From contig NZ_JACHMM010000001.1 of the NCBI RefSeq assembly GCF_014204975.1, positions 2,294,001 through 2,358,000 of the forward strand: a stretch of 64,000 bases of DNA, in the 5' to 3' direction. The DNA comes from Jiangella mangrovi (GTDB lineage Bacteria; Actinomycetota; Actinomycetes; Jiangellales; Jiangellaceae). Below the pieces are notes generated by a model, which saw only the letters and a program-made list of their open reading frames with translations, searched no databases and was not told where the DNA came from. The first letter of the stretch is position 1; each line of letters opens with the position of its first letter. The translations under genes and the position numbers were made by a program. Shown here one piece after another: positions 41,877-51,122 of this stretch.

Positions 41877-42635
41877 ATGTCGAACGTTTCCCGACGGCGC
41901 TCGCCACGCCGTCGACTCGTCACGGCCGTAGGGGTGGTGATCCTGGCGACCGGGGGCTTTGCCGGTACCGCGGCGGCCGCGTCAGGCACCGGGCCGGAGG
42001 GCCAGACGGTCACCGTCTCGAAGGTCGACGGGCTGACCCCCGGCGGTGAGACCGTCACCGTCCACGGCGAGGGCTTCGACCTCACCAAGGGCATCTACGT
42101 GGTCGTCTGCGTCAACACCGGCGCCGGCCAGCAGCCCACGCCGTGCCTCGGTGGCGCGGACATGGAGGGCGGCGGCGGAGCGTCGGCCTGGATCTCCTCG
42201 AACCCGCCGTCCTACGGCGAGGGCCTGGCCCAGCCGTTCGAGGAGGAGGGCGGCCGGGGCTCGTTCTCGGTGCAGCTGAACGTCGTCGCGAGCGACGAGT
42301 TCACCGACTGCCTCGATCCCTCCCAGGCGCCCAACGGCTGCGTCATCGGCACCCGCGCCGACCACACGCGTACCGCCGACCGCAGCGCCGACGTGCTGCT
42401 CCCGATCACCTTCGCCGGCGCCGGCGGCGCCGAGAACGGCGACGACGGTGGTGACGCCGGCGGCCGGCCGAGCCCGTCGCCGTCGTCGACCACGGGTGCG
42501 GCCGGTGGCGGGTCGGACCTCGCCCAGACCGGCGCCCCGATCGTCCCGGCCGCGCTGGCCGGACTGGCCCTGCTCGGCGGCGGAGTCGTGGCCGTCGCCG
42601 TCCGTCGTCGTACCGAGGAGACGATCCGACCGTGA
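41877..42635 (+). CDS. secreted surface protein with LAQTG sorting motif, HtaA-operon partner
   Basis: The 252-residue protein has a basic signal peptide (1-34), an Ig-like region (about 40-185) with conserved cysteines at VVCVNTG, TPCLGG, FTDCLD and NGCVIG, a Gly/Ser/Pro linker, LAQTG (215-219), a membrane helix and RRR tail. LAxTG is recognised by class E sortases. The Ig-like region resembles the last soluble module of the giant neighbour (YxxxxDCxxGCVLYLRTDHR), so they share ancestry. It is coupled to the giant gene by a GTGA overlap. Probably a wall-attached haem-relay protein. Confidence 0.78.
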   Translation: MSNVSRRRSPRRRLVTAVGVVILATGGFAGTAAAASGTGPEGQTVTVSKVDGLTPGGETVTVHGEGFDLTKGIYVVVCVNTGAGQQPTPCLGGADMEGGGGASAWISSNPPSYGEGLAQPFEEEGGRGSFSVQLNVVASDEFTDCLDPSQAPNGCVIGTRADHTRTADRSADVLLPITFAGAGGAENGDDGGDAGGRPSPSPSSTTGAAGGGSDLAQTGAPIVPAALAGLALLGGGVVAVAVRRRTEETIRP

Positions 42636-45600
42636 GGACCACAACGTTCAGGCGGACCGTCGCGACGGTGCTCGCCGCCGCGCTCGGGACCGGCACGCTG
42701 GTCGCCGGCGCCGCGCCCGCCGCCCTCGCGGCCGCCGCCGCCGAGGTCGCCGCCGCCGCACGCGATGCCGTCGACGGCACTCTCGACTGGGGCGTGAAGG
42801 CGTCGTTCCGGAACTACATCACCGGGCCGATCGCGCACGGCACGATCGACGTCGGCGACCCCGCGACCCGCAACTCCGACGGCACCTTCCGGTTCGCCGA
42901 CGCGACCGGCACCGCCGACCCCGACGCCGGCACCGCCGACCTGGCCTTCGCCGGTGAGGTCCGCTTCGCCGGCCACGACATGGGCGCCGGCCCGCTGCTG
43001 CAGCTCACCCTCACCGACCCGCGCGTGCAGGTGACGTCGGCGACCGACGGCGTGCTGGTGGCCGACGTGGTGAGCAAGTCGCTGGACTCCGGCGAGCTGG
43101 TCACCTACGACGACGTCGAGCTGGCCGACCTGGACCTGACCGGCCACCCGCTGACGTTCGACGGCGACACGGTGTCGGCGGCGGGGGTTCCCGCGACGCT
43201 GACCGCCGACGGCGTGCCGGCGTTCGCGAACTTCTACACCGCCGGCACGGCGCTGGACCCGCTGAGCTTCACCGCGACGCTCGAGGCCGCTGACCCGGAG
43301 CCGGTGTGGGAACCCGCCATCGAGGTGTTCGCGGCCGACGGCGTCACCCCCGTCGCCGAGGCGGAGCTGACCTACGGCGACACCGTCGTCGTGAAGGGCT
43401 CCGGCTTCGACCCGGCCGGCAACGTCGCCCCCGCGGGCAACCGTCCGCCGATCCCGGCCGGCGTCCCCGCGGGCACCTACATCGTGTTCGGCACGTTCGC
43501 CGACCAGTGGCGCCCGTCGCAGGGCGCGCCGTCGTCGGCCCGAGTCGTCGGCACGCAGAAGTGGGCGCTGGCCCAGGCCGCCCTGGACCAGGTGCCGGCC
43601 CAGTACCAGAGCGCCATCAGGGCCCAGTGGGCCGACGTGGCGCCGGACGGGACGTTCACCGCCGAGCTGACGCTGGCCAAGCCGGTCGACCGCACCACCG
43701 GCGAGCCGATCGAGTGGCCGGCGACCGGCGAGCTGGGCGTCTACACCTACGCCGCCGGCGGCACCACGAACGCCGACCAGGAGCTGGCGGCGCCGCTCAC
43801 CGTGACCGAGCCGGACCCGGACCCGGAGCCGGTCGACGTCACCGACGCCACCTTCGAGTGGGGCATCAACCTGGTCTCGCAGTACGGGTCGCCGGCCGGC
43901 GGCTGCAGCTTCTTCGTCGCCGGGATCGCCGACGGCACCGAGGCGAGCTACAAGACGCAGGACGGCGCCGTCCACCTGCTCAAGCGGCTGGACGACGGCC
44001 GCGCGACCGCGGTGACGGCGGAGAACCGCTGCTACCCGCTGGTCGACGACAAGATCAACCAGCGCGCGCTGTTCACCGAGGGCGCGGGCGAGCTGGACGC
44101 GACCGGCGCCGGCAGCATCGCCTGGACCGGCGCGTTCACCATCTACTCCTACGGCGGCATGGTGCCGTGGTACGTCAAGGACCCGGTGCTGACGCTGGAC
44201 GGCGAGGGCAACGGCGCCATCGCGGCGGAGGTCGGCGGGTTCGCGTCGTCGATGGAGGACCCGACCGTCAAGGAGCCGCTGGACCCCGAGCCGGGCGTCA
44301 CCATCCTCGAGCTCTCCGGCGTCACGATCGACGACGGCGTCGTCTCCGGCACGCCGGTCTACCAGGGTGTGGACTACTTCCCGCTCAACGACCCCACGGA
44401 CCCGGAGTCGGGCCGGCGCGAGACGTCGGCGATCCCGGACGACGCGAAGGCGGCCAACCCGAACTGGGGCTCGTGGCCGACGCCGATCGTCGACTTCCAG
44501 TACCGCACGGGGCTGTCGTCGTACTGGCACACCAGCGGCCTCAGCGCCGACCCGAACAAGCCGCCGCTGCCCGTCCTGATCGAGCTGGACGGCGGGGTGC
44601 CCGAGTTCGTCGACGTCGCGCCGATCAGCATCGTCCAGCAGCCGCAGTGGGCGCTCGTCGTCACCGGTGAGGACGCCACGTTCAGCGTCACCGCCGAGAG
44701 CGAGGCGGCGCTGACCTACCAGTGGCAGCGGCGCGCCCCGGGCACGGCGGACTGGGTGGACATCGAGGGCGCCACCGGTACCACGCTGACGCTGCCCGGC
44801 ATGACCGCGGCCGACACCGGCACCTACGTCCGCGTGGTGGTCGGCAACGGCACCATCGCGGCGACCTCGGACGCGGCCGGCGTGCAGGCCCAGGACGCGC
44901 AGGCGCCGAACCTGTGGTCGTCGCCCGAGGACGTCACCACGTTCGCCGGCTACAAGGCCCAGTTCAACGCCGACATCGCCGGCTGGCCGAGGCCCACCTA
45001 CCAGTGGCAGACCAGCGACGACGGCGGCGACACCTGGACCGACGACGGCGAGGCGGGGCAGTCGCCGTCGCTCGAGCTCACCGGCGTCACGGCCGGCCAG
45101 GACGGGCTGCTGGTCCGCGTGGTCGGCAGCAACGGCCGCGGGCCGGACGTCGTCACCGAGCCGGCCGAGCTGACCGTGCTGCCGGCGCCGGCCGAGCCGA
45201 CGCTGCGATTCCCCTCCGGCACCGAGCTGGACCCGGCCGACGAGTTCCTGGTGGTCCAGGCGTTGGGCGGCGGTTACCCGGTGCCTACCGGCGACACCAT
45301 CATGGCCGTCGTCGAGGCCGACGTGTGGGCCGCCCGCGACGACACGTTCGATGCCGAGACCGAAGCGGTCGCGTGGTCGAACCTGCAGTCGGTCAACTTC
45401 ACCGACGGGTTCGTCGACGCCGGGCTGTACGTCGGCCCGGGGCTGATCGACCCGGCGAAGGACTACGTGTTCGTCACGTACAGCACCACGCCGGGCGACC
45501 ACACCCACGACGCCGAGGTGGCGATCCCGTTCGCCGAGGGCGAGCCGACGTGGGAGCCGTCGATCGAGGTCTTCGCGGCCGACGGCGTCACCCCGGCCGC

Positions 45601-48600
45601 CGAGGCGGAGCTGGCCTACGGCGACACCGTCGTCGTGAAGGGCTCCGGTTTCGACCCGGCCGGCAACGTCGCGCCGGAGGGCAACCGTCCGCCGATCCCG
45701 GCCGGCGTCCCCGCGGGCACGTACGTCGTGCTCGGCACGTTCGCCGACCAGTGGCGACCGTCGGAGGGCGCGCCGTCGTCGGCCCGGGTCACCTCCACGC
45801 AGAAGTGGGCGCTGGCCGAGGCCGCGCTGGACCAGGTGCCGGCGCAGTTCCAGGGCGCCATCCGCGCGCAGTGGGTGGAGGTCGCGGCGGACGGCACGTT
45901 CACGGCCGAGCTGACGCTGGCGAAGCCGGCGGACCGCACGACGGGTGAGCCGGTGGAGTGGCCGGCCGACGGGACGCTGGGTGTCTACACCTACGCCGCG
46001 GGCGGCACGACCAACGCCGACCAGGAGCTGTCGGTCCCGCTGACCGTCACCGAGGACGAGGAGCCGGCCGGGCCGTCGCTCACGTTGTCGGCCTCGGCCG
46101 GGCTGGACAACGCCGGCACCAACGTCGTCGACGCGACCGGCGCCGGTTTCGACCCGCAGACCGCGATCGAGGTCGTGCAGGCGGTCCGCGTGGAGGGCGC
46201 GGACCCGACGACCTGGCCGAAGGCGATCGGCGCGGCCCGTGTCATGACCACCCCCGCCGGGGAGTTCCTGGTCCCGGCGTCGCTGAACCAGGTGACCTCG
46301 CGGTTCGTGCCCACCGGCAGTGGTGACGTCTACGACTGCAAGGTCGTGGAGTGCGTCGTGCTGGCCTACGACTTCGGCGACCAGGCCGACCGGACCCAGG
46401 ACGTGTGGGTGCCGATCGCGTTCGACGACGCCGAGCGGCCCGCGCCGTCGGCGACGCTGGACACCACCGAGTTCCCGGCCGAGGGCGGCGCCACCACGGT
46501 GACCGGCGGCGGGTTCATCGCCGGCGACCACCTGCTGGTCGTGCAGACCAGCGCGCTGGGCACGGCCGCCGACCCGCGCGAGCTGCCGCGCAACCCCGCC
46601 GGCACCAGCCAGCTGGTCCCCGGTGAGGGCGACGGTGCGTTCGCGTTGCGCCTCACCGACGTGACGCCCACCTTCACGACGGCCGACGGCGTGACCGTCG
46701 ACTGCCGCGAGGTGGAGTGCGCCGTGGCGGTCTTCCCGAGCCGCCGCGCCGACCTGGGCCAGAGCGTGTTCGTCCCGATCACGTTCGCCGAGGACGAGCC
46801 GCCGGCCGGCGACAGCTACCTCGACTGGGGCGTCAAGGCGTCGTTCCGCAGCTACATCACCGGCCCGATCGCGCACGGCTCCATCGAGGTGCGCGAGCCG
46901 GCGACGCAGAACGACGACGGCACGTACCGGTTCAACGACGGCACGGGGACCGGCTCCGCGTCGGAGGCGGCGCTGTCGTTCGGCGGCGAGGTCTACTTCT
47001 CGGGCCACGACATGGGCGCCGGCCCGCTGCTCGAGCTGACCATCACCGACCCGCGGGTCACCGTGTCGTCGGCTACGGCGGGCGTGCTGGTCGCCGACGT
47101 GGTCAGCAAGTCGCTGTCGTCGGGCGAACTGGTCACCTACGACGACGTGGAGTTCGCCGAGCTCGACTTCGCCGAGCACCCGGTGACCGTGACCGACGGG
47201 GTGGCCTCGGCGACCGGCGTCCCGGCCGCGCTGACGGCCGCCGGCGCCGAGGCGTTCGCCGGCTTCTACGCCGCCGGCACCGAGCTGGACGCCGTGACGT
47301 TCACCGTCGCCCTCGAGGACGAGCCGCCGGCGCCGACGCCGACCGTCACTGTCTCGGAGGTGGCCGACCTCGACCCGTACGCCGACCAGATCACCGTCGC
47401 CGGGTCCGGCTTCACGGCCGCCGACCTGGCCGGCGGGCTGCGGGTGGGCATCGGCGAGCCGACCGGCGACGGCAGCGTGCCGGCGCTGGACCCGGTGGAG
47501 ACCGTGACCTTCGAGCCGGCCGGCCTGCTCGGGTTCGCCCGGGCAGCGCTGCTCGGCGAGTTCGAGGTCACGCTCACCACCCAGGCGGTGGCGCCGGGCA
47601 CGACGCTGGCGGTCCACACGTCGCCGGTCGACCCGGAGGCGGACCCGGCGTTCACGACGCAGACGCCGATCAGGTTCGCTGACGTGCGGACCCCGCAGCT
47701 CACCGTCACCCCGTCGGAGGAGCTGGCGGTCGGTACCGAGGTGATCATCGAGGGCACCGGCTTCGCGCCGAACCGCCGCATCTCGCTGGCGTTCACCGGG
47801 GGCGTCGAGCAGGACCCCGAGTACGGCTGGCCGACCGGCTGGCTGCAGCACGAGGTCGTGCAAGCCGGCGCCGACGGCACGCTGTCGCGGACGCTGGTCG
47901 TGGCGGGCACCGTCACCGGCAGCGACGTGGACTGCGTGACGACCGCCTGCTTCGTGGCGAGCTTCAGCTCGGCGCAGGAGGCCGACGCGACGCCGGTGGA
48001 CTACCGCGCCGACCGGAGCCAGGACGTGCTGGTCCCGGTGACGTTCGCCGACGTGACCGACCCCGAGCCGGAGCCGCCGGCTGTCGCCGTCGCTCCCGAC
48101 CCGGCCGTGCAGGGCGAGCCCGTGACCTTCACCGGCATCGGGCTCGTGCCCGGCACGACGGTGGCGGCAGTGGTCGACCGCGACGAGGCGCCGGTGGGTG
48201 CCGGCACGCTCGACTGGGGCGTCAAGGCGTCGTTCCGGAACTACATCACCGGTCCGATCGCGCACGGCTCCATAGAGGTGCGCGACCCGGCGAGCGAGAA
48301 CGCCGACGGCACGTACCGCTTCGCCGACGGCACGGGCGATGCGACCGCGCTGTCGTTCGGCGGCGAGGTCTACTTCTCCGGTCACGACATGGGCGCCGGC
48401 CCGCTGCTCGAGCTGACCATCACCGACCCGCGGGTTCAGGTGGCCTCGGCGACCGACGGCGTGCTGGTGGCCGACGTGGTCAGCAAGTCGCTGGCCAGCG
48501 GCGAGCTGGTGACCTACGACGACGTCGAGCTGGCGGCGCTGGACTTCACCGGCCACCCGGTGACCGAGACGGACGGCGTCGTCGCGGCGGCGGACGTGCC

Positions 48601-49909
48601 GGCGACGCTGACGGAGGACGGCGTGGCGGCGTTCGCGGACTTCTACGCCGCGGGCACCGAGCTGGACCCCGTCACGTTCTCGGTGCCGGTCGACGAGACC
48701 GCGGCAGCCCGCCTGGCGCGCGCGGCGGTCGAGGCCGGCACCGGCACCGTCGGCGACGACGGCACGGTCGAGATCGGCTGGACCGTTCCGGCCGAGTTCG
48801 CGGTCGGCGGGCACACCGTCGACCTGGTGGTCGCGGAGGAGTCGCTGGCGCGTGCGACGTTCACCGTGGAGGCGGCCGACGAGGAACCCGAGCCCGAACC
48901 GGACCCGGAGCCGTCGGTCACCGTCGACCCCGGGTCGGTGGCGCAGGGCGAGACGGTGACGTTCGCCGGCACCGACTTCGGCGCCGAGGAGAGTGTCGAG
49001 GCGACGATCGTCGTCGACGCCGCGACCGAGGAGCTCACCTTCGACAACGACCACGGCCAGGCCGTCACGGTGCGGTCGGCGGACGGTACTCCGCTGGTGC
49101 AGCGCGACGGCAGGCTGCTGGTCGTCGACGGTGGGGAGCTGGACGTGACGCTCACCGGGCTCGAGCCGACGAGCGAGGAGAACACGCCGGACGCGCCGGC
49201 CGGGTTCTACCTGCTGACGGCCGTCGACAACGGCCCCGGCGAGGTGGCGACGCCGGCCATCGGCGGCGCCGACACTACTGGCGAGACCGGCACGTCGCGG
49301 TGGATCACCAACTTCCCATACCCGGGGAGCGAGGACGTCGTGGTGCCCATCGAGGACGGCGTGGCCGAGACGCCGATCGCGCTGGTGGCGGCCGACGAGT
49401 ACGCCGACTGCGACGCCGGCTGCGTGCTGTACCTGCGCACCGACCACCGCTCGGCGGCGAACCGCGCGTTCGACCTGCGGGTGCCGCTGGAGTTCGTGAG
49501 CGCCGCCGAGCTGGCCGAGGCGGCGCAGGCCGACCCGGTGACCGTCACCGGCACGACGTCGGCCGACGGTTCCGTCGAGCTGGAGTGGACCGTGCCGGCC
49601 GACTCGCCGGTCGGCCCGGCGACGGTCACGCTGCGAGGAGCGGAGTCCGAGCGGTCCGCATCGGCGGAGTTCACGGTGGCGGCCGCCTCGACGGGCGACG
49701 ACGGCTCGGAGTCGGGCGACGACGACGGCGTCGACGAGAGCGGCGCGGACGACGGCGGGGACGACGTCGGGTCGGACAACGGGACCGAGGACGGCGACGG
49801 GCCGCTGCCCGACACCGGCACGGACCCGCTGTTCGTCCTGGGAGTCGGCGTGCTGCTGCTGGCCGGCGGCATCGCGGTTGCGCTGTACGACCGGCGGCGC
49901 CGAGCCTGA
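42632..49909 (+). CDS. giant cell-wall haem-binding protein with HtaA modules and LPDTG anchor
   Basis: The 2425-residue surface protein has a signal peptide (1-33) and HtaA modules at about 50-215, 405-600 (divergent), 1394-1560 and 1859-2020. Modules 1, 3 and 4 keep the tyrosine (SFRxYITG) and histidine (GHDMGAGPL) corresponding to known haem ligands. Between them are a duplicated 168-residue module (226-393, 974-1141), two Ig-like modules (about 663-745, 756-845), three neocarzinostatin-like modules with a DCxxxxCxV signature (about 1148-1265, 1270-1385, 1688-1810) and an acidic Gly/Asp linker before LPDTG (2392-2396), helix and RRRR. It would capture haem at the wall for HmuTUV. GTG start overlaps the upstream stop. 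Confidence 0.9.
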   Translation: MRTTTFRRTVATVLAAALGTGTLVAGAAPAALAAAAAEVAAAARDAVDGTLDWGVKASFRNYITGPIAHGTIDVGDPATRNSDGTFRFADATGTADPDAGTADLAFAGEVRFAGHDMGAGPLLQLTLTDPRVQVTSATDGVLVADVVSKSLDSGELVTYDDVELADLDLTGHPLTFDGDTVSAAGVPATLTADGVPAFANFYTAGTALDPLSFTATLEAADPEPVWEPAIEVFAADGVTPVAEAELTYGDTVVVKGSGFDPAGNVAPAGNRPPIPAGVPAGTYIVFGTFADQWRPSQGAPSSARVVGTQKWALAQAALDQVPAQYQSAIRAQWADVAPDGTFTAELTLAKPVDRTTGEPIEWPATGELGVYTYAAGGTTNADQELAAPLTVTEPDPDPEPVDVTDATFEWGINLVSQYGSPAGGCSFFVAGIADGTEASYKTQDGAVHLLKRLDDGRATAVTAENRCYPLVDDKINQRALFTEGAGELDATGAGSIAWTGAFTIYSYGGMVPWYVKDPVLTLDGEGNGAIAAEVGGFASSMEDPTVKEPLDPEPGVTILELSGVTIDDGVVSGTPVYQGVDYFPLNDPTDPESGRRETSAIPDDAKAANPNWGSWPTPIVDFQYRTGLSSYWHTSGLSADPNKPPLPVLIELDGGVPEFVDVAPISIVQQPQWALVVTGEDATFSVTAESEAALTYQWQRRAPGTADWVDIEGATGTTLTLPGMTAADTGTYVRVVVGNGTIAATSDAAGVQAQDAQAPNLWSSPEDVTTFAGYKAQFNADIAGWPRPTYQWQTSDDGGDTWTDDGEAGQSPSLELTGVTAGQDGLLVRVVGSNGRGPDVVTEPAELTVLPAPAEPTLRFPSGTELDPADEFLVVQALGGGYPVPTGDTIMAVVEADVWAARDDTFDAETEAVAWSNLQSVNFTDGFVDAGLYVGPGLIDPAKDYVFVTYSTTPGDHTHDAEVAIPFAEGEPTWEPSIEVFAADGVTPAAEAELAYGDTVVVKGSGFDPAGNVAPEGNRPPIPAGVPAGTYVVLGTFADQWRPSEGAPSSARVTSTQKWALAEAALDQVPAQFQGAIRAQWVEVAADGTFTAELTLAKPADRTTGEPVEWPADGTLGVYTYAAGGTTNADQELSVPLTVTEDEEPAGPSLTLSASAGLDNAGTNVVDATGAGFDPQTAIEVVQAVRVEGADPTTWPKAIGAARVMTTPAGEFLVPASLNQVTSRFVPTGSGDVYDCKVVECVVLAYDFGDQADRTQDVWVPIAFDDAERPAPSATLDTTEFPAEGGATTVTGGGFIAGDHLLVVQTSALGTAADPRELPRNPAGTSQLVPGEGDGAFALRLTDVTPTFTTADGVTVDCREVECAVAVFPSRRADLGQSVFVPITFAEDEPPAGDSYLDWGVKASFRSYITGPIAHGSIEVREPATQNDDGTYRFNDGTGTGSASEAALSFGGEVYFSGHDMGAGPLLELTITDPRVTVSSATAGVLVADVVSKSLSSGELVTYDDVEFAELDFAEHPVTVTDGVASATGVPAALTAAGAEAFAGFYAAGTELDAVTFTVALEDEPPAPTPTVTVSEVADLDPYADQITVAGSGFTAADLAGGLRVGIGEPTGDGSVPALDPVETVTFEPAGLLGFARAALLGEFEVTLTTQAVAPGTTLAVHTSPVDPEADPAFTTQTPIRFADVRTPQLTVTPSEELAVGTEVIIEGTGFAPNRRISLAFTGGVEQDPEYGWPTGWLQHEVVQAGADGTLSRTLVVAGTVTGSDVDCVTTACFVASFSSAQEADATPVDYRADRSQDVLVPVTFADVTDPEPEPPAVAVAPDPAVQGEPVTFTGIGLVPGTTVAAVVDRDEAPVGAGTLDWGVKASFRNYITGPIAHGSIEVRDPASENADGTYRFADGTGDATALSFGGEVYFSGHDMGAGPLLELTITDPRVQVASATDGVLVADVVSKSLASGELVTYDDVELAALDFTGHPVTETDGVVAAADVPATLTEDGVAAFADFYAAGTELDPVTFSVPVDETAAARLARAAVEAGTGTVGDDGTVEIGWTVPAEFAVGGHTVDLVVAEESLARATFTVEAADEEPEPEPDPEPSVTVDPGSVAQGETVTFAGTDFGAEESVEATIVVDAATEELTFDNDHGQAVTVRSADGTPLVQRDGRLLVVDGGELDVTLTGLEPTSEENTPDAPAGFYLLTAVDNGPGEVATPAIGGADTTGETGTSRWITNFPYPGSEDVVVPIEDGVAETPIALVAADEYADCDAGCVLYLRTDHRSAANRAFDLRVPLEFVSAAELAEAAQADPVTVTGTTSADGSVELEWTVPADSPVGPATVTLRGAESERSASAEFTVAAASTGDDGSESGDDDGVDESGADDGGDDVGSDNGTEDGDGPLPDTGTDPLFVLGVGVLLLAGGIAVALYDRRRRA
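43307..43810 (+). repeat. 168-residue internal repeat, copy 1
   Basis: Encodes WEPAIEVFAADGVTPV to PLTVTE. About 86% identical at protein level to the copy at 45551-46054, without gaps. It contains GDTVVVKGSGFDPAGN and TFADQWRPS motifs. Confidence 0.9.
45551..46054 (+). repeat. 168-residue internal repeat, copy 2
   Basis: Second copy of the module at 43307-43810, of exactly the same length (504 bases), 2244 bases downstream in the same gene. The high identity suggests recent duplication or gene conversion. Confidence 0.9.
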
Positions 49910-49919
49910 TCGCCGCAGG

Positions 49920-49955
49920 GGCACCGGGCCGTTCCGCAGCGGACGGCCCGGTGCC
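49920..49955 (+). terminator. intrinsic terminator after the giant HtaA gene
   Basis: GGCACCGGGCCGT (49920-49932) pairs with ACGGCCCGGTGCC (49943-49955) perfectly around a 10-base loop, 10 bases after the stop. Confidence 0.8.
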
Positions 49956-49998
49956 CGTCGCTGTCTGATGCAGTGCATCGTGCCCTCCGATCGGCTCA

Positions 49999-50047
49999 AA
50001 GTTGATCTTGGAATCAGGTTGGCATACTCTTCGTCCAAGATCAACTT
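49999..50047 (+). promoter_or_regulatory. 13-bp inverted repeat spanning the lysE-like promoter
   Basis: AAGTTGATCTTGG (49999-50011) and CCAAGATCAACTT (50035-50047) are perfect inverted arms 23 bases apart, with a CATACT minus-10-like element (50023-50028) between them. A dimeric repressor bound here would block the exporter promoter. Confidence 0.6.
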
Positions 50048-50091
50048 CGGCGATCCGGAATCGCCGTCACCGACGACGGGTTGGAGGGAAC

Positions 50092-50742
50092 ATGGTGAGT
50101 ACAGGGGCGCTGCTCGGAATCACGGCTGTCGCGCTGGGCCTCGTGCTCACGCCCGGGCCGAACATGATCTACCTGGTGTCGCGGTCCGTGATGCAGGGGC
50201 GGCGAGCCGGGCTGATCTCGCTGACCGGTGTCGCGGCCGGGTTCTTCGTCTACCTGCTCGCCGCCGCGGCAGGCATCGCGGCCGTCTTCTCGCTGGTCCC
50301 GGCGCTGTACACGGCGCTGAAGATCGCCGGCGCGGCCTATCTGCTCTGGCTGGCGTGGAAGGCGATCCGACCCGGTGGTGAGTCGGTGTTCACGCCGAAG
50401 CCGCTGCCCGCCGACCCGCCACGCCGGCTGTTCGCCATGGGCCTGGTGACGAACCTGCTGAACCCGAAGATCGCGATCCTCTATGTGTCGCTGCTGCCGC
50501 ACTTCGTCGACCCGTCGCGCGGCAGCGTGGCGGCGCAGAGCGTGGTGCTCGGGCTGACCCAGATCGTGGTCGCGCTGACGGTGAACGCGCTGATCGTGCT
50601 CACCGCCGGGTCGCTGTCGTCGTTCCTCGGCTCGCGGCCGGTGTGGTTGCGGGTGCAGCGCTGGGTCATGGGCTCGGTGTTGGCGGCCCTGGCCGTGCGG
50701 ATGCTCGCCGACCGGTCCAAGCCGATCGCCGCCGCGACCTGA
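50092..50742 (+). CDS. LysE/RhtB-family exporter
   Basis: The 216-residue, six-helix permease has the family start ALGLVLTPGPNMIYLVSRSVMQGRRAGLISL and NLLNPKIAILYVSLLPHFVDP. It exports an amino acid or similar small molecule. ATG with GGAGGG ribosome site 8 bases upstream. A palindromic operator in its promoter and no adjacent regulator suggest control by an unlinked repressor. Substrate unknown. Confidence 0.9.
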   Translation: MVSTGALLGITAVALGLVLTPGPNMIYLVSRSVMQGRRAGLISLTGVAAGFFVYLLAAAAGIAAVFSLVPALYTALKIAGAAYLLWLAWKAIRPGGESVFTPKPLPADPPRRLFAMGLVTNLLNPKIAILYVSLLPHFVDPSRGSVAAQSVVLGLTQIVVALTVNALIVLTAGSLSSFLGSRPVWLRVQRWVMGSVLAALAVRMLADRSKPIAAAT

Positions 50743-51122
50743 CGCCTTCCCGCGAGCCTGGCGCGGTTCCGGCGTCGCGGGCTGTGGTGTTCTCGCCGCG
50801 CCTGGGGGCCTCTGATTGCCCGGCCGCCCCGACTGGCATCACGGGGCCATGCGTGCGGGCTGCCGTGGCGGTCAGTGCCGCAGGGCAGGCCGAGGGTGGC
50901 GGCGCATCGCCCCGCGCCGCGACGCCATTTCGCCACCGCGGGCGGCGCCTCACTCGCGCGGAGGGGACGTCACCCGCCTGGAGGCCTGATGGTGCTTCGA
51001 ACAGCCCGCCATGCGGTACTGCGGCGAGTGAGGTGCGGCAGGCGCGAGTGAGGATGGGGCGGCGCCGCCTTCGGCCCGATCCCCGTCGCAAGCACTCGGC
51101 TCGCCATGATCGGCCAGGCAGG
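50743..51122. other. gene-free stretch between lysE-like and YCII genes
   Basis: About 380 bases between converging genes. No frame gives a recognisable protein. Three copies of GCGAGTGAGG are present: 51024-51033 and 51044-51053 direct, and 50948-50957 inverted. I see no clear terminator or other gene. Confidence 0.5.

Noticed and set aside
42212-50044. Open reading frame of 2610 codons on the minus strand, antisense to the giant HtaA gene
   Set aside because: Its translation is Arg/His/Val-rich without domains, which is what reverse reading of GC-biased codons gives. The plus-strand protein has a signal peptide, HtaA modules and sorting motif, so the antisense frame is a shadow.
50948-51053. 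Three GCGAGTGAGG copies as a regulatory array
   Set aside because: Spacing and orientation are irregular and the region lies between converging genes, so no promoter role is supported.
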